DNA from: Lachnospiraceae bacterium
GTDB taxonomy: Bacteria > Bacillota > Clostridia > Lachnospirales > Lachnospiraceae
Assembly: GCA_910574865.1 (NCBI GenBank)
Contig: CAJTDN010000025.1
Location: 1-40,244 of the forward strand
Direction of reading: 5' to 3'
DNA length: 40,244 bases
Below the pieces are notes generated by a model. It worked only from the letters and a program-made list of their open reading frames with translations. It did no database searches and had not been told where the DNA came from. Positions 25,596-33,183 of this stretch are shown here, piece after piece. Every line of letters starts with the position of its first letter. Within the stretch, counting starts at the first letter, position 1. The position numbers were made by a program, and so were the translations under genes.

Positions 25596-26597
25596 ATGGA
25601 CGATTTTAAGTTCTTGGAGAAGTTTTCAAAGGCATCGGATTTGCCGGTCAGTGTATTTGAAGGCGGAAGTCTGGTTTTTAAAGGACATAAGGATAGGCAG
25701 GATTATGGCGTGCCAATGTTTTTGGTGGAATGTCTCCCGCCTGATTTGCCGGACATATGGGTAAGCCGCACCCCGGAAAATTTGTTTTTCGGTGGATTGT
25801 TGTTCGGACGGTATAAGCGGTTATTGATGATAGGCCCCGTATCCGCCGGTGAATGTTCCGTGCTCCAGTGCGAACGGACGCTCAGGCGTCTGGGAGGCAG
25901 GCCCCGGGAGGCGGGGACGTTCCAGAAGGTGATAAACGGGTTCGCGCCTTGTGATGTTTCTCATTTGCGCAATTGTCTGAAGCTTCTGAACTATGTGTTG
26001 AACGGGACGGAGGACGCGGAAGTTTCGGGGATTGATTTCAAATGGAAGGATTTATTTTTCGATGCGGAAGAATATCTTATCGAGATGCCGCCCGAGACAG
26101 AAGACGACGCGGAAGAACTCATGATGGCGTTTATCAGGAACGGAAAGGTAAAAGAGTTGGAAGTTTTTTTGAATGAAAAATTGTTTCGGATGGGCAGTTC
26201 GACGGACAAGATTTCACGCAATATTAACGAGCGGCGAAATTATATAATCGGGGCCAACACGCTTATATCCAGGATGGCGATTCAAGAAGGGGTAGACGCC
26301 CGGATGGCGAAAACACTGGCGGGATATTATCTGGATTTGCTGATGAGAACCGAGAATCTGAAAGATTTGGATGAGATATTTTATAAGCTGGCCGTGGATT
26401 ACACGAAACGGATAGAGAGCACGAAAAACTTCGTGTCCTATGAAACAAAAAACCTCTGGGCGATGCGCACTTTGCGCCTAAGGAAAATGGCTTCTGACGC
26501 AGCCGCGCTCCGGCGCGAGAGTTTCGCGAGCGGAACGCTTTGTTTTTTTTTTACAAAACAATATTTACAAAACAAAACCGAAAAAATTAACATATGA
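25596..26597 (+). pseudogene. AraC-type regulator lacking its DNA-binding domain
   Basis: 333 codons. The sensor part (DFKFLEKFSKASDLPVSVFE, GGLLFGRYKRLLMIGPVSAG) and the helical linker typical of Lachnospiraceae AraC regulators (NYIIGANTLISRMAIQEGVD, YYLDLLMRTENLKDLDEIFY, AVDYTKRIEST) are present up to about residue 285. There the two C-terminal HTH motifs should begin. Instead the frame enters a hairpin-rich repeat (coding for ALRRESFASG) and low-complexity T/A sequence (CFFFTKQYLQ). The DNA-binding domain has therefore been replaced or deleted. A residual protein could act as a dominant-negative partner, but loss of function is simpler. The ribosome site is weak (GGGTGATGGG). Confidence 0.75.
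26488..26553 (+). repeat. Short hairpin repeat related to 1640-1827
   Basis: It contains TGGCTTCTGACGCAGCC, the shared core CAGCCGCGCTCCGGC and GAGAGTTTCGCGAGCGGAAC followed by a nine-T run. It probably ends transcription of the regulator locus. Confidence 0.55.
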
Positions 26598-26683
26598 CAA
26601 AAAATATTGATAGAACAAATGCGGCTCCAATTGTAAAATGAATGCACAAGAATAATAAATGATAATTTTCTGAGGAGGCAGTC

Positions 26684-28118
26684 ATGGAAAAATATTTAAA
26701 TCCGACATGTTCACCAGAAGAACGGGCGGAGGATCTTCTGGCAAAAATGAGTTTGAAAGAAAAAATGGGGCAGGTCGTGGGATTCTGGCCGAAAGGACTT
26801 GGGGAAACGGACGAATTACGCGCGGCATATCCGGATGGGGTGGGAAATATAAGTTGCGTGGAAATGCGCTCCCTGACGAGCTTTGAAGAAGTCGTGCGAT
26901 TTCAGCGTGAAATCCAGGAAACGGTCATGGAACTGAGCGAGCACCATATTCCGGCCATATTTCACATGGAAGGGTTGTGCGGCGCGTTTTTGCACGGTTC
27001 GACCAGCTTCCCGTCGGGAATCGGGAGAGCTTCCTCGTTTGACCCGGAATTGGAAGAGCTGGTCGGTCGCGTGGTGGCAAGGCAGGAGCAGGCGGCGGGG
27101 GTCACGCAGGCGCTGGCACCAGTGCTGGACATTTCACGCGATCCCCGGATGGGGCGGCAGGGGGAGACTTACGGGGAAGATTCCGCATTGGCGGCGGCCA
27201 TGGGGGCGGCTTATACGAAGGGCGTACAAGGCGTGTCCGTGGGAGGCCGCCACACCGACGCGGTGGCAAAACATTTTCTTGGTTTTCATGATTCCAAGGG
27301 CGGAATCCACGGCGCACATTGTGAAATATCCGAGAGGGCTTTGCGTGAAACCTACGCGAAACCGTTCCAAGCGGCGATTACGGAGGGTGGGCTGAAAGGG
27401 GTCATGCCATGCTATTGTTCCCTGAACGGGGCGCCGGTTTCTTCCACGTCGGAATATCTGACGGGGCTTTTGCGGGAGGAAATGGGATTTGACGGGGTGG
27501 CCGTGGCGGATTATTGCGCGATTTCCCATGTGCACGAAGTGCAAAGGGCAAGCGAGACTCTTGCGGATGCCGGGTATCAATGCATGGAGGCCGGCCTGGA
27601 CGTGGAGCTTCCGGACAAAAATGCTTATGGCGGGGAGCTGGAAGCGCGTTTTGCCGACGGGAGCGCGGTATGTGTTCGGGCATGGGCTGTCCTATACCAC
27701 GTTCGAATATGAGAATTTGAAAATCGAGGAGACATCCGCGAAAGAAAAGGAACTGCATGTTTCCTTTGATTTGGAGAATACGGGAAATGTCGCCGGGACG
27801 GAAGTGGCACAGCTTTATGTGAAGGACTATTATGGCAGCATGACCCGTCCGCTGAAAGAACTTGCGGGATTTAAGCGCGTGAGCCTAAAGCCGGGCGAGA
27901 GGAAACGGGTGACGTTTTGCGTGCGGGAAAGCCAGCTGGCGTTTCTTGACCGCAAGATGAGATGGAAAGTGGAAAAGGGGGATTTTAAGGCGGAGGTAGG
28001 AAGTTCTTCCGAGGACATCCGTCTAAGCGGCGATTTTCGAATTTCGGAGGACACCTACGTGGAAGGGTGCACCCGGGGATTCTATGCAAATGCGACGGTA
28101 GAGGAGGTAACATTATGA
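26684..28118 (+). pseudogene. GH3 beta-glucosidase-type gene with internal deletion and frameshift
   Basis: The start has a GAGGAGGC ribosome site. Residues 1-325 are a good GH3 N-terminal barrel: LLAKMSLKEKMGQVVGFWP, IPAIFHMEGLCGAF, TSFPSGIGRASSFDPELEEL, RDPRMGRQGETYGED, KHFLGFHDSKGG and FDGVAVADYCAIS, with D276 at the nucleophile position. After GGELEARFADGS, around 27670, the (alpha/beta)6 second domain (some 250-300 residues) is missing. The gene resumes in another frame at RYVFGHGLSYTTFEY with the fibronectin-like C-terminal domain (DLENTGNVAGTEVAQLYVKD, RPLKELAGFKRVSLKPGERK). The last codon overlaps the next start as ATGA, so it was part of an operon. Not functional as a full enzyme. 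Confidence 0.85.
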
Positions 28119-28509
28119 GTAAGGAAATTAAGAATCTATCCGGTTGATGAAGGAGGCGGGCTTTACTACGGTAAGGCTCGGCCATCTGTGTTGGGACAGC
28201 TATGAACCAGAAGAAGGGGTGTATACCTTTGAGTGGTTTGACAAAGTGATGGATTTTTTTGCGGAGGCCGGCCTTGGAGTGGTGTTGGATGCTTCCATGC
28301 GTCCCGCGCCGCGGTGGGTACATGTTCTGTGCCCGGGATGTGACATTTATGACAAGTCGGGGAACCGTCAAGACAGTCTGAGAAGATATATGGAAGATGT
28401 GACAGATCCGGCATATCAGTATTATGCACTACGTTTTGCCAGAAAATGGATGGAAAATGAGGCAATATGTGATAAAGAAAAAGAGGTTGAAAAAGTAGTG
28501 CGAATGTAA
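28115..28509 (+). pseudogene. GH42 beta-galactosidase-type fragment
   Basis: GAGGAGG precedes ATGAGTAAGGAAATTAAG, but this frame stops after ten codons. From 28147 another frame gives MKEAGFTTVRLGHLCWDSYE, PEEGVYTFEWFDKVMDFFAE, VVLDASMRPAPRW and VTDPAYQYYALRFARKWME, which is the beginning of a GH42 barrel. About 25 codons near the N-terminus are missing. The gene breaks off after ~120 residues into unrelated codons (AICDKEKEVEKVVRM), before the catalytic glutamates. The promoter of the antitoxin gene overlaps its end. Confidence 0.8.
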
Positions 28510-28523
28510 TACAATCGTATTAT
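28487..28523 (+). promoter_or_regulatory. Promoter and operator of the antitoxin gene
   Basis: TTGAAA (28487-28492), 17-nt spacer, TACAAT (28510-28515). The palindrome GTAATAC-AATC-GTATTAT (28506-28523) overlaps the -10 box, as expected for an autoregulating ribbon-helix-helix antitoxin. Confidence 0.7.
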
Positions 28524-28540
28524 ACGAGGAGGTGTTTATA

Positions 28541-28810
28541 ATGGCAAAAGAGGCTACTTTACAAGTGAGAATGGATTCGGAGTTAAAGGAACAAGCGGAA
28601 TTGTTGTATAAACAACTGGGCACGTCATTGGCAGAAGCGGTGAGAATATTTGCAAGACAAAGTGTCGAGGAAGGGGCGATGCCTTTTGTCATGCATTTAT
28701 CGTCCAACAATTCTAAAAGAAGACTGGGAATAGCGAATGGAAAATATAAAATTCCAGATGACATAGATGAAAGTAACGATGAAATAGTAGAATTGTTTGG
28801 AGTGAAATAG
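28541..28810 (+). CDS. RelB/DinJ-family antitoxin
   Basis: This encodes 89 aa from ATGGCAAAAG with GAGGAGGTG upstream. Ribbon-helix-helix domain in the N-terminal half: EATLQVRMDSELKEQAELLY, then GTSLAEAVRIFARQSVEEGA. The acidic C-terminal tail (DDIDESNDEIVELFGVK) would wrap a toxin. The next frame starts two nt after the stop and begins as a PIN-domain protein, but is cut short, so the antitoxin appears orphaned. Pairing of this antitoxin type with PIN toxins, rather than RelE/YafQ, is known in Clostridia but less common. Regulation: probably self-repression through the palindrome over its promoter. Confidence 0.85.
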   Translation: MAKEATLQVRMDSELKEQAELLYKQLGTSLAEAVRIFARQSVEEGAMPFVMHLSSNNSKRRLGIANGKYKIPDDIDESNDEIVELFGVK

Positions 28811-28812
28811 CA

Positions 28813-28914
28813 ATGAAAATACTATTGGATACTCATGTTGCCTTATGGGCTGTTGCCGATAAGTATCGGAAAGGCTCTGTCAGGTCTGAAAATTCACGTT
28901 TTTTAAAAAGATAA
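28813..28914 (+). pseudogene. Truncated PIN-domain (VapC-like) toxin
   Basis: Starts two nt after the antitoxin stop with MKILLDTHVALWAVAD, the classic PIN N-terminus carrying the first catalytic Asp (D6). It ends after 33 codons with GSVRSENSRFLKR. A full toxin has about 125-135 residues, so the other acidic residues are lost. The break point coincides with a 19-bp sequence that recurs on the far side of the immunity gene. Confidence 0.75.
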
Positions 28915-28929
28915 ACAGAGCGAAAAATC
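28911..28929 (+). repeat. 19-bp direct repeat, left of the immunity gene
   Basis: ATAAACAGAGCGAAAAATC; 17 of 19 positions match 29888-29906. The pair brackets the immunity gene as a 977-bp unit. Confidence 0.55.
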
Positions 28930-28952
28930 AGAATATGGGAGGAGGTTTGATT

Positions 28953-29855
28953 GTGGGAAAAAAGGCGGCGGTTCATCCGGGTGATATTTTTATGATTCCT
29001 CTTTTTTTGCCATCTAAGGATGATGATTATACGCTTGATTACAGCAAATATAAATTCCCTTTAAATGATATTTATGCTTTTGGAAGATTGATTGAAATAC
29101 AGGCGGGAAATGTAGATTTGATAGAGGTGTTTTCTTACACCGGGCAGATACCCGAAAATCCTGATATTATAATACAATCGGGAAGAATGTTTTCGCCTGC
29201 ACATATAGGACATCCGTTTTCTAAAAATGGGCGCTGGCGAGCTATATTCAGCAATCCATATTATGATATGTGGAGAGATTCAGATTATGAAAATATTTCG
29301 TTTTTGTCTCCTGTAGGACATATGTGGAAAGGAAAAGAAACAATCAAGATTACCGAAAAACAATGTGTTGAATTGGAAGAAGCCGGAATACCTTATTGGG
29401 TTATGTATTCTCGTACAGATTATGAAGTCAAGATTCGTTCAGTGCTTGAAGAACGAGGAGCAGATTTAAATTATGAGCAGATAGTTGAGGAGCGGAAATC
29501 AGAATTTCCAAAACCAAGGGACGTGGATAAGAAGTTAAAGGAAATGATTGTTCCGTTTCGCTGGTTTTCAGAACCGGGAAAATATACATTAAGCTTGGAT
29601 GCCGGTTTGCTAAATGGCGAGTGTTTTGCAAAGAATAACATGTTAGGAAATGGATATGATTGGGAAAAAGTTGCATCCGAATTTATTCAAAAGCAGGGAA
29701 TATATTCTGAGAAAAAATTCAGTTTTGATTGTGAAGCGGATACATTTTCCATGACTTCTTCTTCTAAAAAAGTATTGAAGGAATTTTCGATTTCTTTTCA
29801 TAAATTTGCTATGGATGCAAATGCCTTTGAAGAATTTTTGAGTCAGCTTTCATAG
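28953..29855 (+). CDS. Imm26-Imm51 two-domain immunity protein
   Basis: This encodes 300 aa. The GTG start is preferred because GGGAGGAGG ends 7 nt before it; the upstream ATG lies inside that ribosome site. N-terminal domain (about 5-175): HPGDIFMIPL, DIYAFGRLIEIQAGNVDLIE, VFSYTG and AHIGHPF, the pattern of Imm26 ('immunity 26/phosphotriesterase HocA') proteins. C-terminal domain (about 200-300): FRWFSEPGKYTLSLDAG, NGYDWEKVASEFIQ and FDCEADTFSMTSSSKKVLKE, the Imm51 pattern. Such proteins neutralise polymorphic or contact-dependent toxins. No toxin gene is nearby, so it is probably an orphan immunity gene protecting against neighbours. Base composition is more AT-rich than the glycosidase genes, in line with transfer. 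Families named from memory, without a search. Confidence 0.75.
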   Translation: MGKKAAVHPGDIFMIPLFLPSKDDDYTLDYSKYKFPLNDIYAFGRLIEIQAGNVDLIEVFSYTGQIPENPDIIIQSGRMFSPAHIGHPFSKNGRWRAIFSNPYYDMWRDSDYENISFLSPVGHMWKGKETIKITEKQCVELEEAGIPYWVMYSRTDYEVKIRSVLEERGADLNYEQIVEERKSEFPKPRDVDKKLKEMIVPFRWFSEPGKYTLSLDAGLLNGECFAKNNMLGNGYDWEKVASEFIQKQGIYSEKKFSFDCEADTFSMTSSSKKVLKEFSISFHKFAMDANAFEEFLSQLS

Positions 29856-29887
29856 ATTGTGTATGGGATTTCCAGTTCGACGGGCGG

Positions 29888-29906
29888 ATAAGCAGAACGA
29901 AAAATC
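29888..29906 (+). repeat. 19-bp direct repeat, right of the immunity gene
   Basis: ATAAGCAGAACGAAAAATC, partner of 28911-28929, lying just before the ribosome site of the protease gene. Confidence 0.55.
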
Positions 29907-29930
29907 GTCATTTAAGGAGATGTGAGAAAT

Positions 29931-30779
29931 ATGAGTAAGTTAAACAAAAATTATTTGGGGCTTACCTTTCTGATCATGTTGATTGGTTGGGGAATATGCT
30001 TATTATGCAGTTTCATCGGGATTTCGCTAAATGATAACAAATGGCTATATGTGCCATACCTGTTAGGCGGGTGGTCGCCTACCATCGCATCCTATTTATC
30101 ATTAAGGACAAACAACAAAGTTGCAGATATTAAAGAATGGTTAAAAAATATCTTCGATTTAAAGCATAATCTTTTTTCCTACCTTATGGTAATGATTATG
30201 GCAATCATATTTATTTTACCCCGATGCTTTATTTCCGGATACGAAAATGGAGCCCCTGTTTTTGCAATTATTTTTATGATTCCCATGATGCTTGCCATGG
30301 GGGGATTGGAAGAAGCAGGCTGGCGTTATATTCTTCAAACGGAATTAGAAAAAAAGTATTCATTCACCATATCAACTATTATAGTCAGTATTATTTGGTG
30401 GTTGTGGCATTTACCATTATTTTACATACAAGGAGTAGGTCAATATGGGCACAATTATTTCGCGTTTGGAATAAACATATTAGGGTTAAGTTTTGTTTTG
30501 GCGAGCATACGAAAAAATACGGGCAGTGTATGGCTTTGCGTATTATTTCACTGTATTATAAATTCTTTATCGGGGATTTATGTCATCAATGACAATGATA
30601 ATATATGGGGAAATATAACGGCTGCCATTATTGTGATTTTATGTTCCTACGCTTTAGTAAAAATCAATGGTAGCGTCGGTGTACAGAAGGCAACACGGTC
30701 GATGAAGGGCATATTTCCCCTCTTTCATCGTTACTTTCACTCCGCGTACGTCCTTGTACGCGTCGCTCAAGTGCCTTGA
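29931..30779 (+). CDS. CPBP-family intramembrane metalloprotease, 3' end replaced
   Basis: This encodes 282 aa from the ATG after AAGGAGATGTGAGAAAT. About eight membrane helices. CPBP (Abi/Rce1-like) motifs are present: EExxxR in GGLEEAGWRYILQTELEKKY (E127, E128, R132), the second motif WWLWHLPLFY, and FHCIIN. These proteases act within membranes; in Firmicutes many are linked to bacteriocin self-immunity, which would match the neighbouring immunity gene. The natural C-terminus ends near YALVKING. The last ~35 residues (SVGVQKATRSMKGIFPLFHR...) are encoded by the inserted 279-bp foldback element. The catalytic region is intact, so activity is possible. Confidence 0.85.
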   Translation: MSKLNKNYLGLTFLIMLIGWGICLLCSFIGISLNDNKWLYVPYLLGGWSPTIASYLSLRTNNKVADIKEWLKNIFDLKHNLFSYLMVMIMAIIFILPRCFISGYENGAPVFAIIFMIPMMLAMGGLEEAGWRYILQTELEKKYSFTISTIIVSIIWWLWHLPLFYIQGVGQYGHNYFAFGINILGLSFVLASIRKNTGSVWLCVLFHCIINSLSGIYVINDNDNIWGNITAAIIVILCSYALVKINGSVGVQKATRSMKGIFPLFHRYFHSAYVLVRVAQVP

Positions 30780-30949
30780 AAGGGGGGAAATATGCCTCTT
30801 CACGACTCTGCGACCTCACCCATAGGGATTTCAAGGGTTTTCAAGGAAGATGAATGAGGCGTACAAGGACGTACGCCGATTGAAGATGACGCTGAAAACC
30901 CTTGAAATCACATGGGTTGAGGCGTGTTGCCCTCCGTACACCGACGCTA
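30671..30949. mobile_element. 279-bp foldback element, copy 2
   Basis: Same ends (TAGCGTCGGTGTAC / GTACACCGACGCTA), same length and same nested hairpins as copy 1. The loop pair GTCCTT / AAGGAC is unchanged. It supplies the stop codon of the CPBP gene and sits 7 nt before the start of a broken GH3 gene, where it has removed the ribosome site. A TA duplication at the ends is possible. Confidence 0.85.
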
Positions 30950-30956
30950 AGAAAAG

Positions 30957-31648
30957 ATGATGGAAAGAGAAGAGATTAGAACCCGTGTCAAAAAGTTGAT
31001 ATCGGAAATGACCGCGGAGGAAAAAGTGCTCCAGTGACCTGCGTCATGCCGGCGGACATGACGAAGCCGGAGGAGATGGGGATAGAAAACGGCATCGGCG
31101 CCATGCCTATCCTGGGGGGCGAACCGGGCCAGGTTGCGAAGGATATCAGCAGAATCCAGACCTATGTCATGGAACATTCGAGGCATAAAATCCCGGTACT
31201 GTTCCACTGTGAGGCACTGGCGGGGACTTTGGTGGCGGGAGGCAACCAGTTCCCGTTGTCGATTGGCCTCGGGGCGGCCTTCGACCCGGAACTCGTGGAG
31301 GAAATGGCAGAAATCAACGGCCGGCAGATGAGGGCGGCAGGAATCCGGCCGATGATTGCCAGTCCGGGATACAAGGAGTTTTTGATAGAACCGATTATCG
31401 GCGGAAGCCTTAAGTTCGCGAAAGCCGTGTACGAAAGCCCATACGGGACGATTCGTTCCGAGTGGAAAAAAACGGATGGCAAGACGGAATATCTGTTTGA
31501 AATTCCGGCCAACACGAAGGCGACAATCCGTCTGAAAACGGAGGAAGACAAGACGGAAAGCGTCGTGGGGGACTATCCGGGCGCGACGTATGAGGACGGA
31601 TTTGTAAAATGGGAGGTAGGAAGTGGCATTTGGAAGATTACGGTGTGA
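30957..31648 (+). pseudogene. GH3 N-terminus fused to GH78 C-terminus
   Basis: ATGATGGAAAGAGAAG begins a GH3 gene (VKKLISEMTAEEKVLQ). Loss of one base at about 31035 shifts the frame, which continues as TCVMPADMTKPEEMGIENGI, IPVLFHCEALAGTL and QFPLSIGLGAAFDPELVEEM to QMRAAGIR. In frame, the protein then becomes the end of an alpha-L-rhamnosidase: GYKEFLIEP, GGSLKFAKAVYESPYGTIRS, EYLFEIPANTKATIRL and WEVGSGIWKITV. The same C-terminal motifs occur in the intact GH78 gene at 33184-35862, but they are clearly diverged, so the donor was another rhamnosidase. Around 600 GH3 residues and 700 GH78 residues are missing between the two halves. Confidence 0.8.
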
Positions 31649-31670
31649 AGTACCACAATTTTCTGCGGAC

Positions 31671-31705
31671 ATTACGGGGGTCAAAATTTATTTTGCCCCC
31701 GTAAT
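31671..31705. terminator. Bidirectional hairpin between convergent genes
   Basis: ATTACGGGGG / CCCCCGTAAT arms with an inner CAAAAT-TTA-TTTTG pair. It separates the plus-strand GH3/GH78 remnant from the minus-strand AraC gene. No long T tail, so efficiency is uncertain. Confidence 0.55.
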
Positions 31706-31747
31706 CGTCAATAGATATCAAAATCATCTGGCATCATCCGGCAAAGA

Positions 31748-32746
31748 TTATTTCCGTGAATTTTTCAAGGCGTATTTTTTCGGGGAAATACCGGTCTGTT
31801 TTTTGAACAACCGGTAGAAATAATTTTCATCGACGATTCCCACGCAATATCCCACCTGGGCGGCTGTCATGCCCGTGCTTTCCAGCAGCTTTTTCGCTTG
31901 GTCTATGCGCAGGCGGGAGATGTATTCACCGACGGAGAAGCCGGTATATTTCCGAAAGACGCGGCACATGTGGTATTTGCTGAGGCCGCAGTATTCGGAG
32001 AGCGTGTCCAATGTCAAGGGATGGGCGTAGTTTTCCTCTATATAGCTGATTAAGGGGTTCAACTGGTTCGGGACATGGTTCATGGTTTCCTGGTAGGAGG
32101 CCGTGTGTGAAATCAAGTGGATTAGCAGGTCGTTGATTAGGGCGGAAACTTTAAATTCCCGATACGGGTCGATGGCCGAATCGGTACGGATTAGTTCATC
32201 TAATAATTTTAAAAAATGCCTTTCGTCCGTCACATGAAAAAGGACGGTGCCGTCCGCGTGAAATAATTCAAACAGGCGGTCGATGACGGAGCCGTTCAGG
32301 TGAAATTCGACATGTCCCCAGTCCTGCCCCTGCGTACGGTAATAATGTTCTTTTTTACAGTCAATGAAAAAGCCGCTTTTGGGCGGAACTTCGTATGCTT
32401 TTCCTTCATACTCCAGATATCCACTGCCCGATATGGTGTATTTCAGCAAATAGGAATCCAGATTATCCCTTCTGGTATAATAACTTTCTTTGCTTTCCAT
32501 TAGCGCCGTGCTTTCAATATAGAATAATGACTGCTTTGCAAGACTGGAGACGGGACGGACGTAGGAGTGTATGAGACCGTGCAGGCAAAAAGTGCATTCC
32601 CGGAAAGGGGACATGTTTTCAACGTGCAGGTCTTCGAGCCGGATCGTGTTATAACTGGACAGCACGACAGAATTTTGCGAGTCGCCGCGTTCGAACTGGT
32701 TTGTGGAAAGAGGCAGGCGTTCAAATAAATCCGGGTATCCAAACAT
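31748..32746 (-). CDS. AraC-family transcriptional regulator
   Basis: This encodes 332 aa, with GGAGG 8 nt before the ATG. The N-terminal cupin-like sensor domain (about 80-180) includes YTISGSGYLEYEGKAYEVPP, KSGFFIDCKKEHYYRTQGQD and WGHVEFHLNG. The C-terminal DNA-binding domain (about 230-330) has two HTH motifs: LTLDTLSEYCGLSKYHMCRV (first) and TAAQVGYCVGIVDENYFYRL (second), ending TGISPKKYA. The second motif has VGIVDENYF instead of the usual VGFxDxNYF. Divergent from the rhamnosidase/symporter pair, so it is the likely sugar-responsive activator of that locus. Confidence 0.93.
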   Translation of the reverse strand: MFGYPDLFERLPLSTNQFERGDSQNSVVLSSYNTIRLEDLHVENMSPFRECTFCLHGLIHSYVRPVSSLAKQSLFYIESTALMESKESYYTRRDNLDSYLLKYTISGSGYLEYEGKAYEVPPKSGFFIDCKKEHYYRTQGQDWGHVEFHLNGSVIDRLFELFHADGTVLFHVTDERHFLKLLDELIRTDSAIDPYREFKVSALINDLLIHLISHTASYQETMNHVPNQLNPLISYIEENYAHPLTLDTLSEYCGLSKYHMCRVFRKYTGFSVGEYISRLRIDQAKKLLESTGMTAAQVGYCVGIVDENYFYRLFKKQTGISPKKYALKNSRK

Positions 32747-32903
32747 GATGTTTCCTCCGCGTGTATATATTTTACGTTTACGTGGTTAAAGTTTCCAAGA
32801 TTAAATTTCCAAATAAAAGTGAGCACGATTGTGCTTATATTAGCAAGTTTATCACTTTTTCGGACATTTGAAAAGGATTATAATCAAAATATGCTAAAAA
32901 TCT

Positions 32904-33099
32904 GTTACTTTTCACGGGGTGGGGAAACAAGGAATTAAGCGTTGCAAGCTTGCTTGCATAACGCCAAATTCCTTGTTTCCCCTAACCCGAAAAGGGTGGC
33001 TGCCCTCACAGCGAGAAACATAAGCCCTTGAAAAGGGCGACGTGCGCAGATGGCGCACGGTTTCGCAGCTGTTTGGGCACCCACCCCGTGAAAAGTAAC
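32904..33099. mobile_element. 196-bp terminal-inverted-repeat element with 8-bp target duplication
   Basis: Perfect 20-bp inverted repeats: GTTACTTTTCACGGGGTGGG at 32904-32923 and its complement at 33080-33099. They are flanked by the direct repeat AAAAATCT (32896-32903 and 33100-33107), a clean target duplication. Inside are further palindromes: AAACAAGGAATT...AATTCCTTGTTT, GCCCTTGAAAAGGGC and GTGCGC/GCGCAC. No coding capacity: a MITE. It sits in the shared regulatory region of the araC-type gene and the rhamnosidase and must have changed promoter spacing. Confidence 0.85.
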
Positions 33100-33183
33100 A
33101 AAAATCTGGTTACGTTTCATAGGTATCTATCCAGTGAAAAGAAAATCAGAGATGAGTAATCACATATTTACAAGGAGGGCATC

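Noticed and set aside
28935-28952. The ATG at 28935 as start of the immunity gene
   Set aside because: It lies within the AGGAGG sequence that serves the GTG at 28953.
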